Assembly (NCBI RefSeq): GCF_000425705.1
Contig: NZ_AUDY01000014.1
Coordinates: forward strand, 149,319-213,318
Source: Halobacillus kuroshimensis DSM 18393
Lineage (GTDB): Bacteria; Bacillota; Bacilli; Bacillales; Halobacillaceae
Reading direction: 5' to 3'
DNA length: 64,000 bases
Under the pieces are notes generated by a model, which saw only the letters and a list, made by a program, of their open reading frames with translations, had not been told where the DNA came from and did not search any database. This document shows positions 36,262 through 44,534 of the stretch, one piece after another. A program made the position numbers and the translations under genes. How positions within the stretch are numbered: position 1 is the first letter of the stretch; each line of letters opens with the position of its first letter.

Positions 36262-37320
36262 GTGGAAAAAGAACGTCTGGACTTTCTAATGGAATTGTTA
36301 AATACCCCGTCTCCGTCGAGTATGGAGATGGAAATACAAAAACGCTGGATCGAAGAAATGCGTCCTTACGCAGATGTGATTCAGACCGATCATGCCGGCA
36401 ATGCGATTGCTGTGCTCAACCCGGAAGCGGATTTCAAAATCATGCTGGCGGGTCATTGTGATGAAATTGCTCTTGTCGTCAATCGGATCGATGAGAACGG
36501 GTATGTGTATGTCGATAAGATGGGGGGCATTAACCCTAAAGCGGCCGTAGGGATGAAAGTGAGCATTCAAGGTCACGGCGGGACACTAACCGGCGTCATT
36601 GGTGTCAATGCCCAGCACCACGGTGGACTGAAGGGAGACTTCGGACTTGAAGAACTGTTTATCGACTGCGGAGCCAAATCCAAGGAGGAAGTCGAAAAGT
36701 TCGTACAGATTGGCGATCTGGCCGTTTATAAAAGGGAGCCGGAAGTGCTGATGGACCGATACATAGCCGGCCGTGGTCTTGATAACCGGACCGGTCAGTT
36801 CGTTGTCGGGGAAGTGCTGCGCCGCTTATCTGAGAAAAAATTGAATGTCGGTGTGTATGCAGCGAGCACGGTGAATGAAGAAACGAATATGGGCGGTGCC
36901 TATTTTGCAGCAGCAGGCATAGAACCTACGATGGCCATTGCCTGTGACGTGACGTTCGCTACGGATTATCCGGGTGTAGACAAACGGAAACACGGGGACG
37001 TCCGTCTTGAGAAGGGTCCGGTACTTGCCAAAGGGGCTCCGATCAACCGCAAAATTAATCAACTGCTGGAAAAGACAGCCTCCTCTCTCGATATGGATGT
37101 TCAATATGAACTGACTCCCAGAGCGACAGGTACGGATGCTGATAAGATGCGGTTGACAGGGAAAGGTGTGCCGGTCAGTCTTGTCTCGCTGCCGCTTCGG
37201 TATATGCATTCCCCTGTAGAAACAGCGAGCATTCAGGATATGGAAGAGGAAATCACCCTTCTTGTCGAATTGATCGCCGGCATGACTGGAAAAGAAAGTC
37301 TAAATCCACTGGATGATTAA
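36262..37320 (+). CDS. M42 family metallopeptidase (glutamyl aminopeptidase/endoglucanase type)
   Basis: Cytosolic aminopeptidase of 352 residues with two metal ions. Ligands appear in LAGHCDEIAL (His, near 67), GRGLDNRTG (Asp, near 175), STVNEETNMGG (Glu pair, near 205) and ACDVTFATDYPG (Asp, near 228), with the last His in LRYMHSPVE (near 315). GTG start at 36262 behind GAAGGAGGGTG. B. subtilis relatives are YtoP and YsdC; I cannot say which is the orthologue. Downstream is a 424-base non-coding stretch with a repeat. Confidence 0.92.
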   Translation: MEKERLDFLMELLNTPSPSSMEMEIQKRWIEEMRPYADVIQTDHAGNAIAVLNPEADFKIMLAGHCDEIALVVNRIDENGYVYVDKMGGINPKAAVGMKVSIQGHGGTLTGVIGVNAQHHGGLKGDFGLEELFIDCGAKSKEEVEKFVQIGDLAVYKREPEVLMDRYIAGRGLDNRTGQFVVGEVLRRLSEKKLNVGVYAASTVNEETNMGGAYFAAAGIEPTMAIACDVTFATDYPGVDKRKHGDVRLEKGPVLAKGAPINRKINQLLEKTASSLDMDVQYELTPRATGTDADKMRLTGKGVPVSLVSLPLRYMHSPVETASIQDMEEEITLLVELIAGMTGKESLNPLDD

Positions 37321-37370
37321 AATGACTGAGAATATGCTGTTCCTTCAATAAGTCAGAGGTTTCCCGAACC

Positions 37371-37440
37371 GCGTATCGGTGGATGCTTATCGTGGGCACG
37401 GCCTCAGCTGTTCCTGGAGGCGTCACCACCGAGCACTCCT
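37371..37440. repeat. Dispersed palindromic repeat, internally deleted copy C (inverted)
   Basis: On the minus strand it reads GGAGTGCTCGGTGGTGACGC, then CTCCAGGAACAGCTGAGGCC, GTGCCCACGATAAGCATCCA, CCGATA. Both ends match the copy at 10716-10833, but about 50 central bases, including the inner hairpin, are absent. It lies in the 424-base intergenic stretch after the M42 peptidase gene. Confidence 0.75.
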
Positions 37441-37538
37441 CGTGAAATCACCTGAGGTGAAAGGGAATAGAGTGGGATGATAGACGCTTGATAATCTTCT
37501 TTTTGTTCAAACCATCATGTCCAGGGCTCGTATATTCC

Positions 37539-37571
37539 TTCAGCTGTTGAGATTCATTTTCAACAGCTGAA
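37539..37571. other. 12-bp perfect hairpin in non-coding DNA
   Basis: TTCAGCTGTTGA (37539-37550) and TCAACAGCTGAA (37560-37571) flank a 9-base loop. No T-run on either strand. The rest of 37443-37745 holds nothing I can identify, apart from the copy C repeat before it and a TATAAT-like hexamer at 37713-37718. Confidence 0.6.
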
Positions 37572-37745
37572 CTTATGATTACATGAAAAACACATGCTCT
37601 CGCAAAGTCCGGTATCATCAACCATCTGTGTGTAATCATTTTATACCAGCCACTCCCTCAACGTTCTATAGTATTTTGTTTATTTTCATGCATATTTGGG
37701 GACACTAGCCGATATAATCTTCTATAGTGTTAAGGAGTGATCGGC

Positions 37746-37958
37746 ATGGACCGTGAAGCACTGCATCAGCAGATTGTAATGTTGAAAGGAAGAATCAATG
37801 CCGGCCAGGTTCACGTTCAGGGGTATGATGACTACATTATGCTTCAGTTAGGAAAAGTGAAAGACAGTGAAGACGGCCTCGTAGACGTCTCAACGGTTTC
37901 TGCAACACTGAGGCTTCTGCTGGACGCGACGGATAAAGTGGATGGTCCTGCTCATTAG
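37746..37958 (+). CDS. Small conserved-looking soluble protein, not recognised
   Basis: A 70-residue soluble protein starting at ATG 37746, 6 bases after TAAGGAG. It is mostly helical, with a [15 protein letters not shown] core and no cysteine. The overall pattern recalls short Bacillus proteins of unknown function. Its stop codon is in the stem of its terminator. A TATAAT-like element at 37713 may be its promoter -10. Confidence 0.65.
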   Translation: MDREALHQQIVMLKGRINAGQVHVQGYDDYIMLQLGKVKDSEDGLVDVSTVSATLRLLLDATDKVDGPAH

Positions 37959-37977
37959 GAGCGGGATTTTTTTATGT
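37943..37977 (+). terminator. Terminator overlapping the stop of the small protein
   Basis: TCCTGCTC pairs with GAGCGGGA (one G-U) around ATTAG, followed by T7. Confidence 0.8.
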
Positions 37978-38089
37978 ATTTTTTTACATAATTACGGCTC
38001 ATTTTCAAGACTGTTCAGGAACCGCCTCTGTTATACTGAAATCAAGACGATTGGATTTAAAACTTTGCAATTTCTGGAGGCGGAGAAAT

Positions 38090-39001
38090 TTGGATTGGGA
38101 TGTCGTAGAAAAAGAAACGACCCATGTCGAATTGTTTAAAGCGGTTGAGGATCATCTGGCCCTCATATTTTTTGGGAAGGACCGCAGGGTATCCTATGCG
38201 AACGATATCTTTGCACAGACGATGAACTATCGGAAGAGCCAGGATTTGATTGGCAGGCATCACAAGGAATTCTGCTTCAGCGATTTCACGCAAAGCAACG
38301 CATATGAACAATTCTGGCGTGCGTTGTGGAATGGGAAAAGCTTTCAGGATAAGATCAAGCGCAAAGATGCTTCAGGTCATGAGGTGTGGCTGGAAGCTAC
38401 TTACATGCCTGTATATAAGAACGGCAGCATTATCGGGATAATGAAGGTGGCTTCTGACATCACACCGAGGCAGAATGAATTGACCGGAACGGTGGAAGAG
38501 CTTCAGAATGTATCCTTGAACTTGAACAACCGAGCTGAGGAAGGGATGAAGGAGCATAAGGCTTTGAACAGTCAGATCGCTCTCATTAATGAGACTTCCA
38601 AAGAGAACACGAAAACACTGGCAGGTTTGAAAATACAGGCGCAGAATATCCAGGGGGTTGTGAAAACCATCAAGGAAATCGCCTCCCAGACGAATCTTTT
38701 GTCATTAAATGCTGCTATAGAAGCCGCAAGGGCCGGGGAGCACGGTCGAGGATTTGATGTGGTTGCTAAGGAAGTCCGGAAGCTCTCCAACAAAGTGGAG
38801 CATTCCATTGGGGAAGTCCGGGAAAATGTGGACAAGATTACGGAAGAAATCACCCGTATCAATCAGGGAACCGAGATGATTCAGAAGGAACTGGTGGAAG
38901 CACTGCACAACCTCGAAGGTGCATCCCGTGGCTATCAGCAGGTAGTCGAAGCAGGAGAAGCCGTTAACAAAGAAGCGCAGTCCTTGAAGGAATTGATATA
39001 A
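38090..39001 (+). CDS. Soluble PAS-containing methyl-accepting chemotaxis-like protein
   Basis: Protein of 303 residues without membrane segments. A PAS domain covers about residues 12-125 ([12 protein letters not shown], then [20 protein letters not shown]) and a short MCP signalling domain follows (about 150-300), with the hairpin tip sequence [20 protein letters not shown]. This tip contacts CheA/CheW. The methylation helices are largely missing, as in the soluble receptor YfmS of B. subtilis. GGAGGCGGAG directs translation to TTG 38090; an upstream TTG at 38051 has no ribosome site. Ligand unknown; PAS without obvious haem histidine. Confidence 0.87.
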   Translation: MDWDVVEKETTHVELFKAVEDHLALIFFGKDRRVSYANDIFAQTMNYRKSQDLIGRHHKEFCFSDFTQSNAYEQFWRALWNGKSFQDKIKRKDASGHEVWLEATYMPVYKNGSIIGIMKVASDITPRQNELTGTVEELQNVSLNLNNRAEEGMKEHKALNSQIALINETSKENTKTLAGLKIQAQNIQGVVKTIKEIASQTNLLSLNAAIEAARAGEHGRGFDVVAKEVRKLSNKVEHSIGEVRENVDKITEEITRINQGTEMIQKELVEALHNLEGASRGYQQVVEAGEAVNKEAQSLKELI

Positions 39002-39011
39002 AACTGGAATG

Positions 39012-39048
39012 GAAAAAAGAGAGCCTGCCATGTGGCGAGCTCTCTTTT
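39012..39048. terminator. Bidirectional terminator
   Basis: AGAGAGC pairs with GCTCTCT with an inner GCC-ATGT-GGC helix; A6 before and T4 after. It serves the receptor gene and the leftward spore-protein gene. Confidence 0.8.
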
Positions 39049-39051
39049 GCA

Positions 39052-39771
39052 TTATAGAAGACCCCCGTCATCAGGAGCTGGGAAAGTGAAAGATGGGGCG
39101 TCTGTATCTTGTTTGCAGCGACCAGGATTCAAATCACAGACATTTCCGTGTGCGTCGCGGATGACCGGACGAGTAACCGTGATTGTTGTTTTAAGAATGA
39201 TTTTCACAATAATTCCTTCTACTAGAGTGAGGCCGGCAGCTCCTACAACAGGAACGCCTTCCTGGGTGAAAATCCCCTCAATTTCCAGCGGTGTTTCCGT
39301 CAAGTTATCTTCTGGGCATGCGCCTGGAAAGTCAGTGTGGGCTTGGAATGGGATGGATGTGTTAAGAACTCCAGTAGTCAACGCACCGAGAGCATCAAGG
39401 AAAGTGACGGTAATGGTCGCTGGAATCAGACCGATGTTGACAACTTTGTTTCTAATGATACGGGCGTTCATCGTAATGTTTTCCAAATTAGGGACGACTT
39501 CTACAGATACAAGGCTGGCAATGGTTACACCTGCAGCTGCAAATACACTGAGCGGCAGGGTAGCTTCAGCAACTTTCTGTACCTGCTTGGTTCCAACCAA
39601 AGCATTTTCTACGAAGCAGTCGCTGTTCAATTTGGCTGGCTTAAGTTCAGGCTTTTTGAAGTTACACTTACATCCGGACGGACAATAATTTTTTTTCTCG
39701 CATATCTCTTTTTTCTTAGGAAACTTCATCGGCAGTTTCCCGGGCACGGAAATTTTCCTGCAGTGCGCCAT
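39052..39771 (-). CDS. Cysteine-rich spore-surface candidate, paralogue 1 (DUF3794-like)
   Basis: Protein of 239 residues. A basic, cysteine-bearing N-terminus (CRKISVPGKLPMKFPKKKE, then YCPSGCKCNF) leads into a beta-rich domain with NARIIRNKVVNIGLIPATIT and TDFPGACPEDN, which resembles the DUF3794/SPOCS domain of spore coat and SafA/SipL-type proteins. The C-terminus has VCDLNPGRC and an acidic, proline-bearing tail. About eight cysteines would allow cross-linking. AAGGTGG on the minus strand precedes ATG 39771. It is nearly the same length as, and clearly paralogous to, the gene at 40032. Domain assignment is by eye. Confidence 0.75.
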   Translation of the reverse strand: MAHCRKISVPGKLPMKFPKKKEICEKKNYCPSGCKCNFKKPELKPAKLNSDCFVENALVGTKQVQKVAEATLPLSVFAAAGVTIASLVSVEVVPNLENITMNARIIRNKVVNIGLIPATITVTFLDALGALTTGVLNTSIPFQAHTDFPGACPEDNLTETPLEIEGIFTQEGVPVVGAAGLTLVEGIIVKIILKTTITVTRPVIRDAHGNVCDLNPGRCKQDTDAPSFTFPAPDDGGLL

Positions 39772-39980
39772 ATTTTTTCCACCTTTATCAATGAATTTGT
39801 GTTGTACATAGGTATACTATTCCTGAAGGGATAGACAGTGTAGGCCAGTGTGATAGATTTATTGGAATAGGCTGAAAGATTCGGTTAGCTGCGGCTGAAA
39901 GACCTTTCTGATCACGGATGTGTCTGTATGCAGCACACCGGCTTCCTGATTGGGGAATTAGCATAAGAAGGACCGTTGTT

Positions 39981-40034
39981 TAATGGAAAAGAAAGAGAGC
40001 TTATCACCCGATAAGCTCTCTTTCTTTTCCATTA
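39981..40034 (-). terminator. Perfect 24-bp hairpin terminator overlapping a stop codon
   Basis: The 24 bases at 39981-40004 are exactly complementary to 40011-40034, with loop CACCCG. The stop codon of the 40032 gene is inside the stem. Minus-strand tail: CCATTA then AACAACGG, so the T tract is weak. T-rich bases are inside the stem instead. Confidence 0.8.
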
Positions 40035-40745
40035 AAGGATTCCGTCGTCATCTGGCCCTGGGAAGGTGAATGATGGGGCGTCCGTATCCTGTTTGCAGCG
40101 GTCAGGGTTCAAATCACAAACATTTCCATGCGCGTCACGAATGACAGGACGCGTAACTGTGATCGTTGTTTTGAGAATGATTTTCACAATAATCCCTTCC
40201 ACTAAAGCAGTTCCTGCAACGTCGACGACAGGAACACCTTCCTGTGTGAAGATACCTTCGACTTCCAGCGGTGTTTCGGTCAAGTTATCTTCCGGACAGG
40301 CGCCTGGAAAATCGGTGTGAGCTTGAAAAGGAATTGCTGTATTCAGTACTCCGACTTGTAAGCCTCCATCTACATCTAAGAAGTTAAGTGTAATGGTAGC
40401 TGGAATTAATCCAATATTAACGACTTTGTTCTTGATGATGCGGGCATTCATTGTAATATTCTCCAAGTTAGGAACGACCTCTACAGATACAATGCTGCCA
40501 ACGCCTAGAGCAGTAAATAGAGTAAGTGGAAGAGTAGCTTCAGCCACCTTCTGAACCTGTTTGGTCCCCACGAGCGCATTTTCCACAAAACAGTCGCTGT
40601 TCAGATTAGCGGGCTTGAGTTCAGGTTTTTTGAAATGACACTTACATCCAGTCGGACAGTAATGCTTCTTCTCATGTTTTTCTTTTTTCTTCGGAAACTT
40701 CATCGGCAGTTTCCCCGGAACGGAAACTTTCCTGCAATTCGCCAT
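40032..40745 (-). CDS. Cysteine-rich spore-surface candidate, paralogue 2 (DUF3794-like)
   Basis: Protein of 237 residues, paralogous to the one at 39052: same N-terminal CRKVSVPGKLPMKFPKKKE (shortened here), HYCPTGCKCHF, FVENALVGTKQVQKVAEATL, TDFPGACPEDN and VCDLNPDRC. Differences concentrate near residues 65-80 and around 110. AAGGTGG precedes ATG 40745; the longer frame upstream runs through the FMN riboswitch region and is not coding. Two adjacent copies with separate terminators suggest a recent tandem duplication. Likely surface or coat component, inferred from the cysteine pattern and DUF3794-like core. Confidence 0.75.
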   Translation of the reverse strand: MANCRKVSVPGKLPMKFPKKKEKHEKKHYCPTGCKCHFKKPELKPANLNSDCFVENALVGTKQVQKVAEATLPLTLFTALGVGSIVSVEVVPNLENITMNARIIKNKVVNIGLIPATITLNFLDVDGGLQVGVLNTAIPFQAHTDFPGACPEDNLTETPLEVEGIFTQEGVPVVDVAGTALVEGIIVKIILKTTITVTRPVIRDAHGNVCDLNPDRCKQDTDAPSFTFPGPDDDGIL

Positions 40746-40891
40746 ATTTTTTCCACCTTTATCAAAGAAATTTTGTAGTACATAGGTATAGTATTCCTGC
40801 AAAGGTAGACGGTGTAGGCCGGTGTGATAGGTTAGGTGGAATAGGCTGTTGATAAAAAATGTCAGGGGAATCAGCTTGCAGAACTTCCTGC

Positions 40892-40920
40892 TTGCACCGG
40901 GCAAAGGTTTTGTATAAAAT
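40892..40920 (+). promoter_or_regulatory. Sigma-A promoter of ribU
   Basis: TTGCAC (40892-40897), 17 bases, TAAAAT (40915-40920), 26 bases before the FMN aptamer. Confidence 0.72.
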
Positions 40921-40945
40921 AAAGATACAAAATTATATTGATTCC

Positions 40946-41084
40946 ATCTTCGGGGCAGGGTGAAATTCCCGACCGACGGTAAGAAGGCATAGTGACCTTT
41001 AAGTCCGTGACCCGTGCAGTTCTTCTGCATGGCTGACCTGGTGAGAGTCCGGGACCGACAGTTACAGTCTGGATGGGAGAAGAT
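40946..41084 (+). promoter_or_regulatory. FMN riboswitch (RFN element)
   Basis: The RFN core is complete: ATCTTCGGGGCAGGGTGAAA near 40946, TTCCCGACCGACGGT, then GTCCGTGACCCG, GACCTGGTGAGAGTCCGGGA, CCGACAGTTACAGTCTGGAT and GGGAGAAGAT ending at 41084. FMN binding should favour the terminator at 41149. Confidence 0.96.
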
Positions 41085-41148
41085 GTCGAGCGGAACAGGC
41101 AGCGCATGCTAGATATGCTGCCTCTATTTAGCCGTGGACCAAGACCAT

Positions 41149-41179
41149 CCCTAAGCCCAATGCTTCAGGGGTTTTTTTA
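41149..41179 (+). terminator. FMN-controlled terminator
   Basis: CCCTAAGC pairs with GCTTCAGGG (one bulge) around CCAAT, followed by T7. It is 70 bases upstream of ribU. Confidence 0.88.
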
Positions 41180-41248
41180 TTGGTCAGGCTCAGCCGCTCA
41201 CCTTCATCTGGGATGTGAATCAATGTGTAAAGATGAAGGGGGAGATCG

Positions 41249-41851
41249 ATGATGAACCGTTATCCGGCTCAGTCATCAAGAAAATTATTTACACTGATTA
41301 CGATTGCTTTGTTTGGGACCATTTCCATGGTCCTGATGCTGCTGAACTTTCCGTTGCCGCTGCTTCCGCAGTACTTGAAAGTGGATTTCAGTGATGTACC
41401 TGCATTGCTTGCAGGCATCATGTTTACACCCGCAGCAGGCATCCTTGTTGAAGCGTTAAAAAATGGTCTTTATTTTATATATACCGGTGCAGGAGACCCT
41501 GTAGGCGTAGTTGCAAATTTTGCAGCAGGTCTCTTATTTATCCTTCCGGTAACGATGATCTATCACAAATTCAAGAGTGTTAAATCGCTTGTATCAGGAC
41601 TTGTGACGAGTTCTTTGATTATGGCGTTCGGTATGGGCGTGCTCAATTACTTCGTTATTCTACCAGCCTACAGCTGGTTCATGGGATGGGAAACGATGAG
41701 TGCCCAGGTGAAGTGGATTACGGTAGTGGCGGGGATTCTTCCTTTCAACGCTCTTAAAGGAATTATAGTAAGTGCGTTGTTCACGCTGCTCTTTGTACGT
41801 ATGAAGCCTTGGATTGAACAGAAAAGTCCGCGTTCCTCATCTGCGGCGTAA
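41249..41851 (+). CDS. ribU: Riboflavin transporter RibU, ECF S component
   Basis: Membrane protein of 200 residues with about six helices, the substrate-binding S subunit of an energy-coupling-factor riboflavin importer (YpaA/FmnP in B. subtilis). Conserved KVDFSDVPALLAG (near 50) and the EALKNGLYFIYTG loop (near 73) are the riboflavin-contact region. The start is ATG 41249 or the adjacent ATG 41252, behind GGGGGAG. Control by the FMN riboswitch upstream confirms the substrate. The EcfA/EcfT partners are not in this window. Confidence 0.95.
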   Translation: MMNRYPAQSSRKLFTLITIALFGTISMVLMLLNFPLPLLPQYLKVDFSDVPALLAGIMFTPAAGILVEALKNGLYFIYTGAGDPVGVVANFAAGLLFILPVTMIYHKFKSVKSLVSGLVTSSLIMAFGMGVLNYFVILPAYSWFMGWETMSAQVKWITVVAGILPFNALKGIIVSALFTLLFVRMKPWIEQKSPRSSSAA

Positions 41852-41854
41852 TGG

Positions 41855-41889
41855 GAAAGCCGGCGAGTTAATAACTCGCCGGTTCTTTT
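41855..41889 (+). terminator. Terminator of ribU
   Basis: GCCGGCGAGTT pairs with AACTCGCCGGT around AATA-type loop, followed by TCTTTTT. Confidence 0.9.
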
Positions 41890-42087
41890 TATATTGAAAA
41901 GGAAAATGACATAGAGGAAAGAATGTCCTTCACTTATAGAAAAACATAGGATTTTTTTCAGGATGCTGGCTGGGATGTCAGGGTCGTTATCTATGAGCTG
42001 GAAAACCAGTGCGTTCTCCCATGTGTAAAACCATCGTAAAAGGAGAAAGTAAACATGCTCTTACTATTTGGAAAGAGGTGTTCATGG

Positions 42088-42396
42088 ATGAAAAAAATCA
42101 TGGGAGCTGCTTTGCTGGTGATGGTTACCTTAAGTGGCTGTGGAATGAACGGGAACGAGGATGGACCGGAGGATATCAATTATGAGCCTGCCCGTTATGA
42201 ACGTACAGATAGGAATGAAATGCCGGAGGAACAGCGTTTCCGCAACAATCGGGAGCACCAGGACATCGATGAAATGAGACGGGATTATGAAAGGGATGTA
42301 CGACAGAGCGGGGAACGGGATACGCCGTTCAATATGGACGAAGAAGAGCCGGATTTAGATGAAGAACCTTCCGAACAGCGTCGGGAGATGGATTGA
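42088..42396 (+). CDS. Small charged lipoprotein, not recognised
   Basis: Protein of 102 residues starting at ATG 42088 behind GAGGTG. Signal peptide KKIMGAALLVMVTLSGCG with lipobox TLSGC (cysteine near 17), followed by a hydrophilic tail of about 85 residues rich in E, D, R and N, without hydrophobic core. It resembles intrinsically disordered Bacillus lipoproteins. The family is not recognised. The longer open frame upstream, from 42055, lacks a ribosome site. Confidence 0.7.
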   Translation: MKKIMGAALLVMVTLSGCGMNGNEDGPEDINYEPARYERTDRNEMPEEQRFRNNREHQDIDEMRRDYERDVRQSGERDTPFNMDEEEPDLDEEPSEQRREMD

Positions 42397-42438
42397 CAAA
42401 AAAAGGATGCCGTTTTAATGACGGCATCCTTTTTATCA
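42397..42438. terminator. Bidirectional terminator lipoprotein / yteA
   Basis: AAAAAGGATGCCGT pairs with ACGGCATCCTTTTT around TTTAATG, between convergent genes. Confidence 0.92.
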
Positions 42439-42816
42439 GGCATCCTTTTCTATTTCCCGTTCTTCTTCAACGGTGTAGCGGGCGGTTGGAAGAGCTTCAA
42501 GTCTTTCGACAGGGATTGGATCCCCAGATTTCTCACTGACGCCGTAACGGCCTTCCTCGATTCGTTTCAGGGCGTCTTCCGCTTCCATGTGCTTCTCTCT
42601 TGCCTGTTCATAAAATGTGTGGCGTTTTTCCCGTTCGTGCTGATCTGTCCCAAGGTTTCCCGGGTGGTCCGCGACGCTGGAAATTTCCCCTGTCCGGTCA
42701 TTCGGATAAAGCTCCTTGGCATCGTCCTCTTTGTACTTTTCCATTTCCTGTTCAGCTTCTTCTTTCATTTCTATGATCTGTTGTTTGAATTGTTGAATCT
42801 GCTTGTCTGATAACAT
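42436..42816 (-). CDS. yteA: YteA-type DksA/TraR-like sporulation protein
   Basis: Protein of 126 residues with a long N-terminal coiled coil (about 1-85) and a short C-terminal DksA-like segment. In the classic zinc finger there are cysteines, but here the segment reads RYGVSEKSGDPIPVERLEAL with no cysteine anywhere in the protein, so no zinc site. The C-terminal motif TARYTVEEERE is the mark of the yteA family. GGAAGGAGAC lies upstream of ATG 42816, with a second ATG only a few bases before it out of frame. Possible modulator of RNA polymerase; function unproven. Confidence 0.85.
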   Translation of the reverse strand: MLSDKQIQQFKQQIIEMKEEAEQEMEKYKEDDAKELYPNDRTGEISSVADHPGNLGTDQHEREKRHTFYEQAREKHMEAEDALKRIEEGRYGVSEKSGDPIPVERLEALPTARYTVEEEREIEKDA

Positions 42817-42849
42817 GCTTCATGTCTCCTTCCTTTTTGTAAGGATGGC

Positions 42850-43251
42850 TTACTTTTTTAAAGGAACGACCCCGAGGGTGCATCTGGAAATGCAGAGCAG
42901 GGTGCCGGATTCATGTACGATGCGGATTTCCCAAACCATCGTTGTTTTACCAATATGGGAAGGGACTGCCGTCGCTGTCACGTATCCTTCTCTCGCGCTC
43001 TTCATATGATTGGCGTTGATTTCAATACCGAAGACCTGCTGCTCTTTGGCATCGATGTTTAAAAATCCGCCGATACTTGCTGCGCTTTCGGCAAGGGCGA
43101 CGTTCGCACCACCGTGGAGGAATCCCATCGGCTGATGAGTGCGGGCATCCACTGGCATGCGCATTTCCACACGATCCGGTTCTGCTTTCATGACTTCCAT
43201 CCCCAAGGCTTCCATCAACGTATTCTTCATCATCATTTCATTCATAGTCAT
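42850..43251 (-). CDS. Hotdog-fold thioesterase, probable DHNA-CoA hydrolase (YuxO-like)
   Basis: Protein of about 133 residues of the PaaI/YuxO thioesterase family. The catalytic pattern HQPMGFLHGGANVALAESAA (near residues 37-56) contains the acidic residue and the HGG loop. Because it neighbours menA and the men operon, the natural substrate is probably 1,4-dihydroxy-2-naphthoyl-CoA, the step between MenB and MenA. The start is ATG 43251, 5 bases after AAGGATG; ATG 43245 is an alternative. Leftward and downstream of menA, with a terminator between. Confidence 0.85.
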   Translation of the reverse strand: MTMNEMMMKNTLMEALGMEVMKAEPDRVEMRMPVDARTHQPMGFLHGGANVALAESAASIGGFLNIDAKEQQVFGIEINANHMKSAREGYVTATAVPSHIGKTTMVWEIRIVHESGTLLCISRCTLGVVPLKK

Positions 43252-43300
43252 CCCATCCTTTATGTAATATTCCCATTGATCCAATGGTCAAACCTATAGA

Positions 43301-43329
43301 AAAGAAGGATGGCTCTCCATCCTTCTTTC
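43301..43329 (-). terminator. Terminator of menA (minus strand)
   Basis: AAAGAAGGATGG pairs perfectly with CCATCCTTCTTT around CTCT; T residues (TTTTCT) follow on the minus strand. Confidence 0.85.
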
Positions 43330-43369
43330 AGACAATTGTGTAATGTGTTTACGTCGTTTCCCTTTTATA

Positions 43370-44311
43370 TCAAAGAGGGAAGTACAGTTGTATAAGCAGC
43401 GACAATCCGAGGAGGAATCCATACAGGGTATTCGTCTGCGCTGTTGCTTTCATAGCCGGCATCATTTCCAGGGGTTCTTTTTTTCCTATAAATCCCTGAA
43501 TGGCCTTTCTGGCTTTTCCTAAACTAATGAGAGTCACCAGGGACCACCATGGCAGCAGGCCGATGATCATAAGGACAGCCGTCCAAAGATAAGCGATGGC
43601 AAAGAGAGTTGTCAAAAAGCGGATGGATCCTTTATGGCCGAAGAGGATCGCTAAAGTTTTCCTGCCGTTTTCGGCGTCGTTTTCCCTGTCGCGGATATTG
43701 TTGGCTAACAGGATGCAGCCGACGAAGATAGCGACGGGAACAGAAACGATCAGCACATCAGCGGTAAGCGTCATCGTTTGGATGTAGTAGCTGATCGCTA
43801 TTATGATGGTGCCCATAAAGAAGCCTGCTGTCAGTTCACCGAGCGGTGTATAGGCGATGGGAAACGGTCCACCGGTGTAAAGGTAGCCGAACAACATGGA
43901 TACAAGTCCGACAGCAGCCACCCACCAGCTGGAGGAGGCGCATATATAGACACCGAGCAGTCCGGCAGCAGCGAAAAAGCTGAGAGCCAGCAGCAATACC
44001 ATCTGCGGCCGGATCCCGTCACGGACAATGGTCCCTCCGATGCCGACGGAGTTCTCATTATCCAGACCCCTGACATAATCGTAGTATTCGTTAAACATGT
44101 TCGTAGCCGCTTGAATGAGAATGGAAGCCAGCAGCATGGCTGCAAACAACCAGAAATCAAAGGACTGTTCGATGGCGGCCAGCATCGTCCCTACGAAAAC
44201 GGGGACAAAAGCAGCCGTCAAAGTGTGGGGGCGGAGCAGTCTCCACCACACCTGAAAACCTTCACGTTCATTCAAGGAAGCTTTTATATTTTGGTTTTGT
44301 ATGGAACTCAT
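43370..44311 (-). CDS. menA: MenA, DHNA polyprenyltransferase
   Basis: Integral membrane prenyltransferase of 313 residues with about eight helices. It joins 1,4-dihydroxy-2-naphthoate to a polyprenyl diphosphate to give demethylmenaquinone. The first aspartate-rich motif is NMFNEYYDYVRG (near residue 73) and the second DRENDAENGRKT (near 215). ATG 44311 follows AAGGGAGAG with 8-base spacing; an in-frame ATG seven codons earlier lacks a site. It is divergent from menF, sharing a 223-base region. Confidence 0.94.
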   Translation of the reverse strand: MSSIQNQNIKASLNEREGFQVWWRLLRPHTLTAAFVPVFVGTMLAAIEQSFDFWLFAAMLLASILIQAATNMFNEYYDYVRGLDNENSVGIGGTIVRDGIRPQMVLLLALSFFAAAGLLGVYICASSSWWVAAVGLVSMLFGYLYTGGPFPIAYTPLGELTAGFFMGTIIIAISYYIQTMTLTADVLIVSVPVAIFVGCILLANNIRDRENDAENGRKTLAILFGHKGSIRFLTTLFAIAYLWTAVLMIIGLLPWWSLVTLISLGKARKAIQGFIGKKEPLEMMPAMKATAQTNTLYGFLLGLSLLIQLYFPL

Positions 44312-44423
44312 CGATGTTCTCTCCCTTGTCATTCTACAATTTTTATGATAACAATTTAAGTTTAGGGAAAGAGTCCCGGGGTGTCAATCATTCGGTGAAA
44401 ATGCTCCTGGAAGGTAAGATTTC

Positions 44424-44452
44424 TTGAGTCAATAGAAAAAAGAGAATAAAAT
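44424..44452 (+). promoter_or_regulatory. Sigma-A promoter of the men operon
   Basis: TTGAGT (44424-44429), 17 bases, TAAAAT (44447-44452). The leader after it contains two small hairpins (CAGTTA/TAACTG and AGTAA/TTACT) before the GGGAGG site. Confidence 0.7.
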
Positions 44453-44534
44453 AGAGAGTGGTGCATGCAGTTACGCCTAACTGTGTAGTAAATATGGATT
44501 ACTCAACGTCCCTTAAGGAATGGGAGGAATGAAT

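Noticed and set aside
37448..37639. Minus-strand 63-codon frame in the non-coding stretch after the M42 peptidase
   Set aside because: No ribosome site, it crosses a hairpin, and its composition is not protein-like.
40746..41107. Minus-strand frames running through the FMN riboswitch
   Set aside because: The DNA is a complete RFN element on the plus strand; frames there are accidental.
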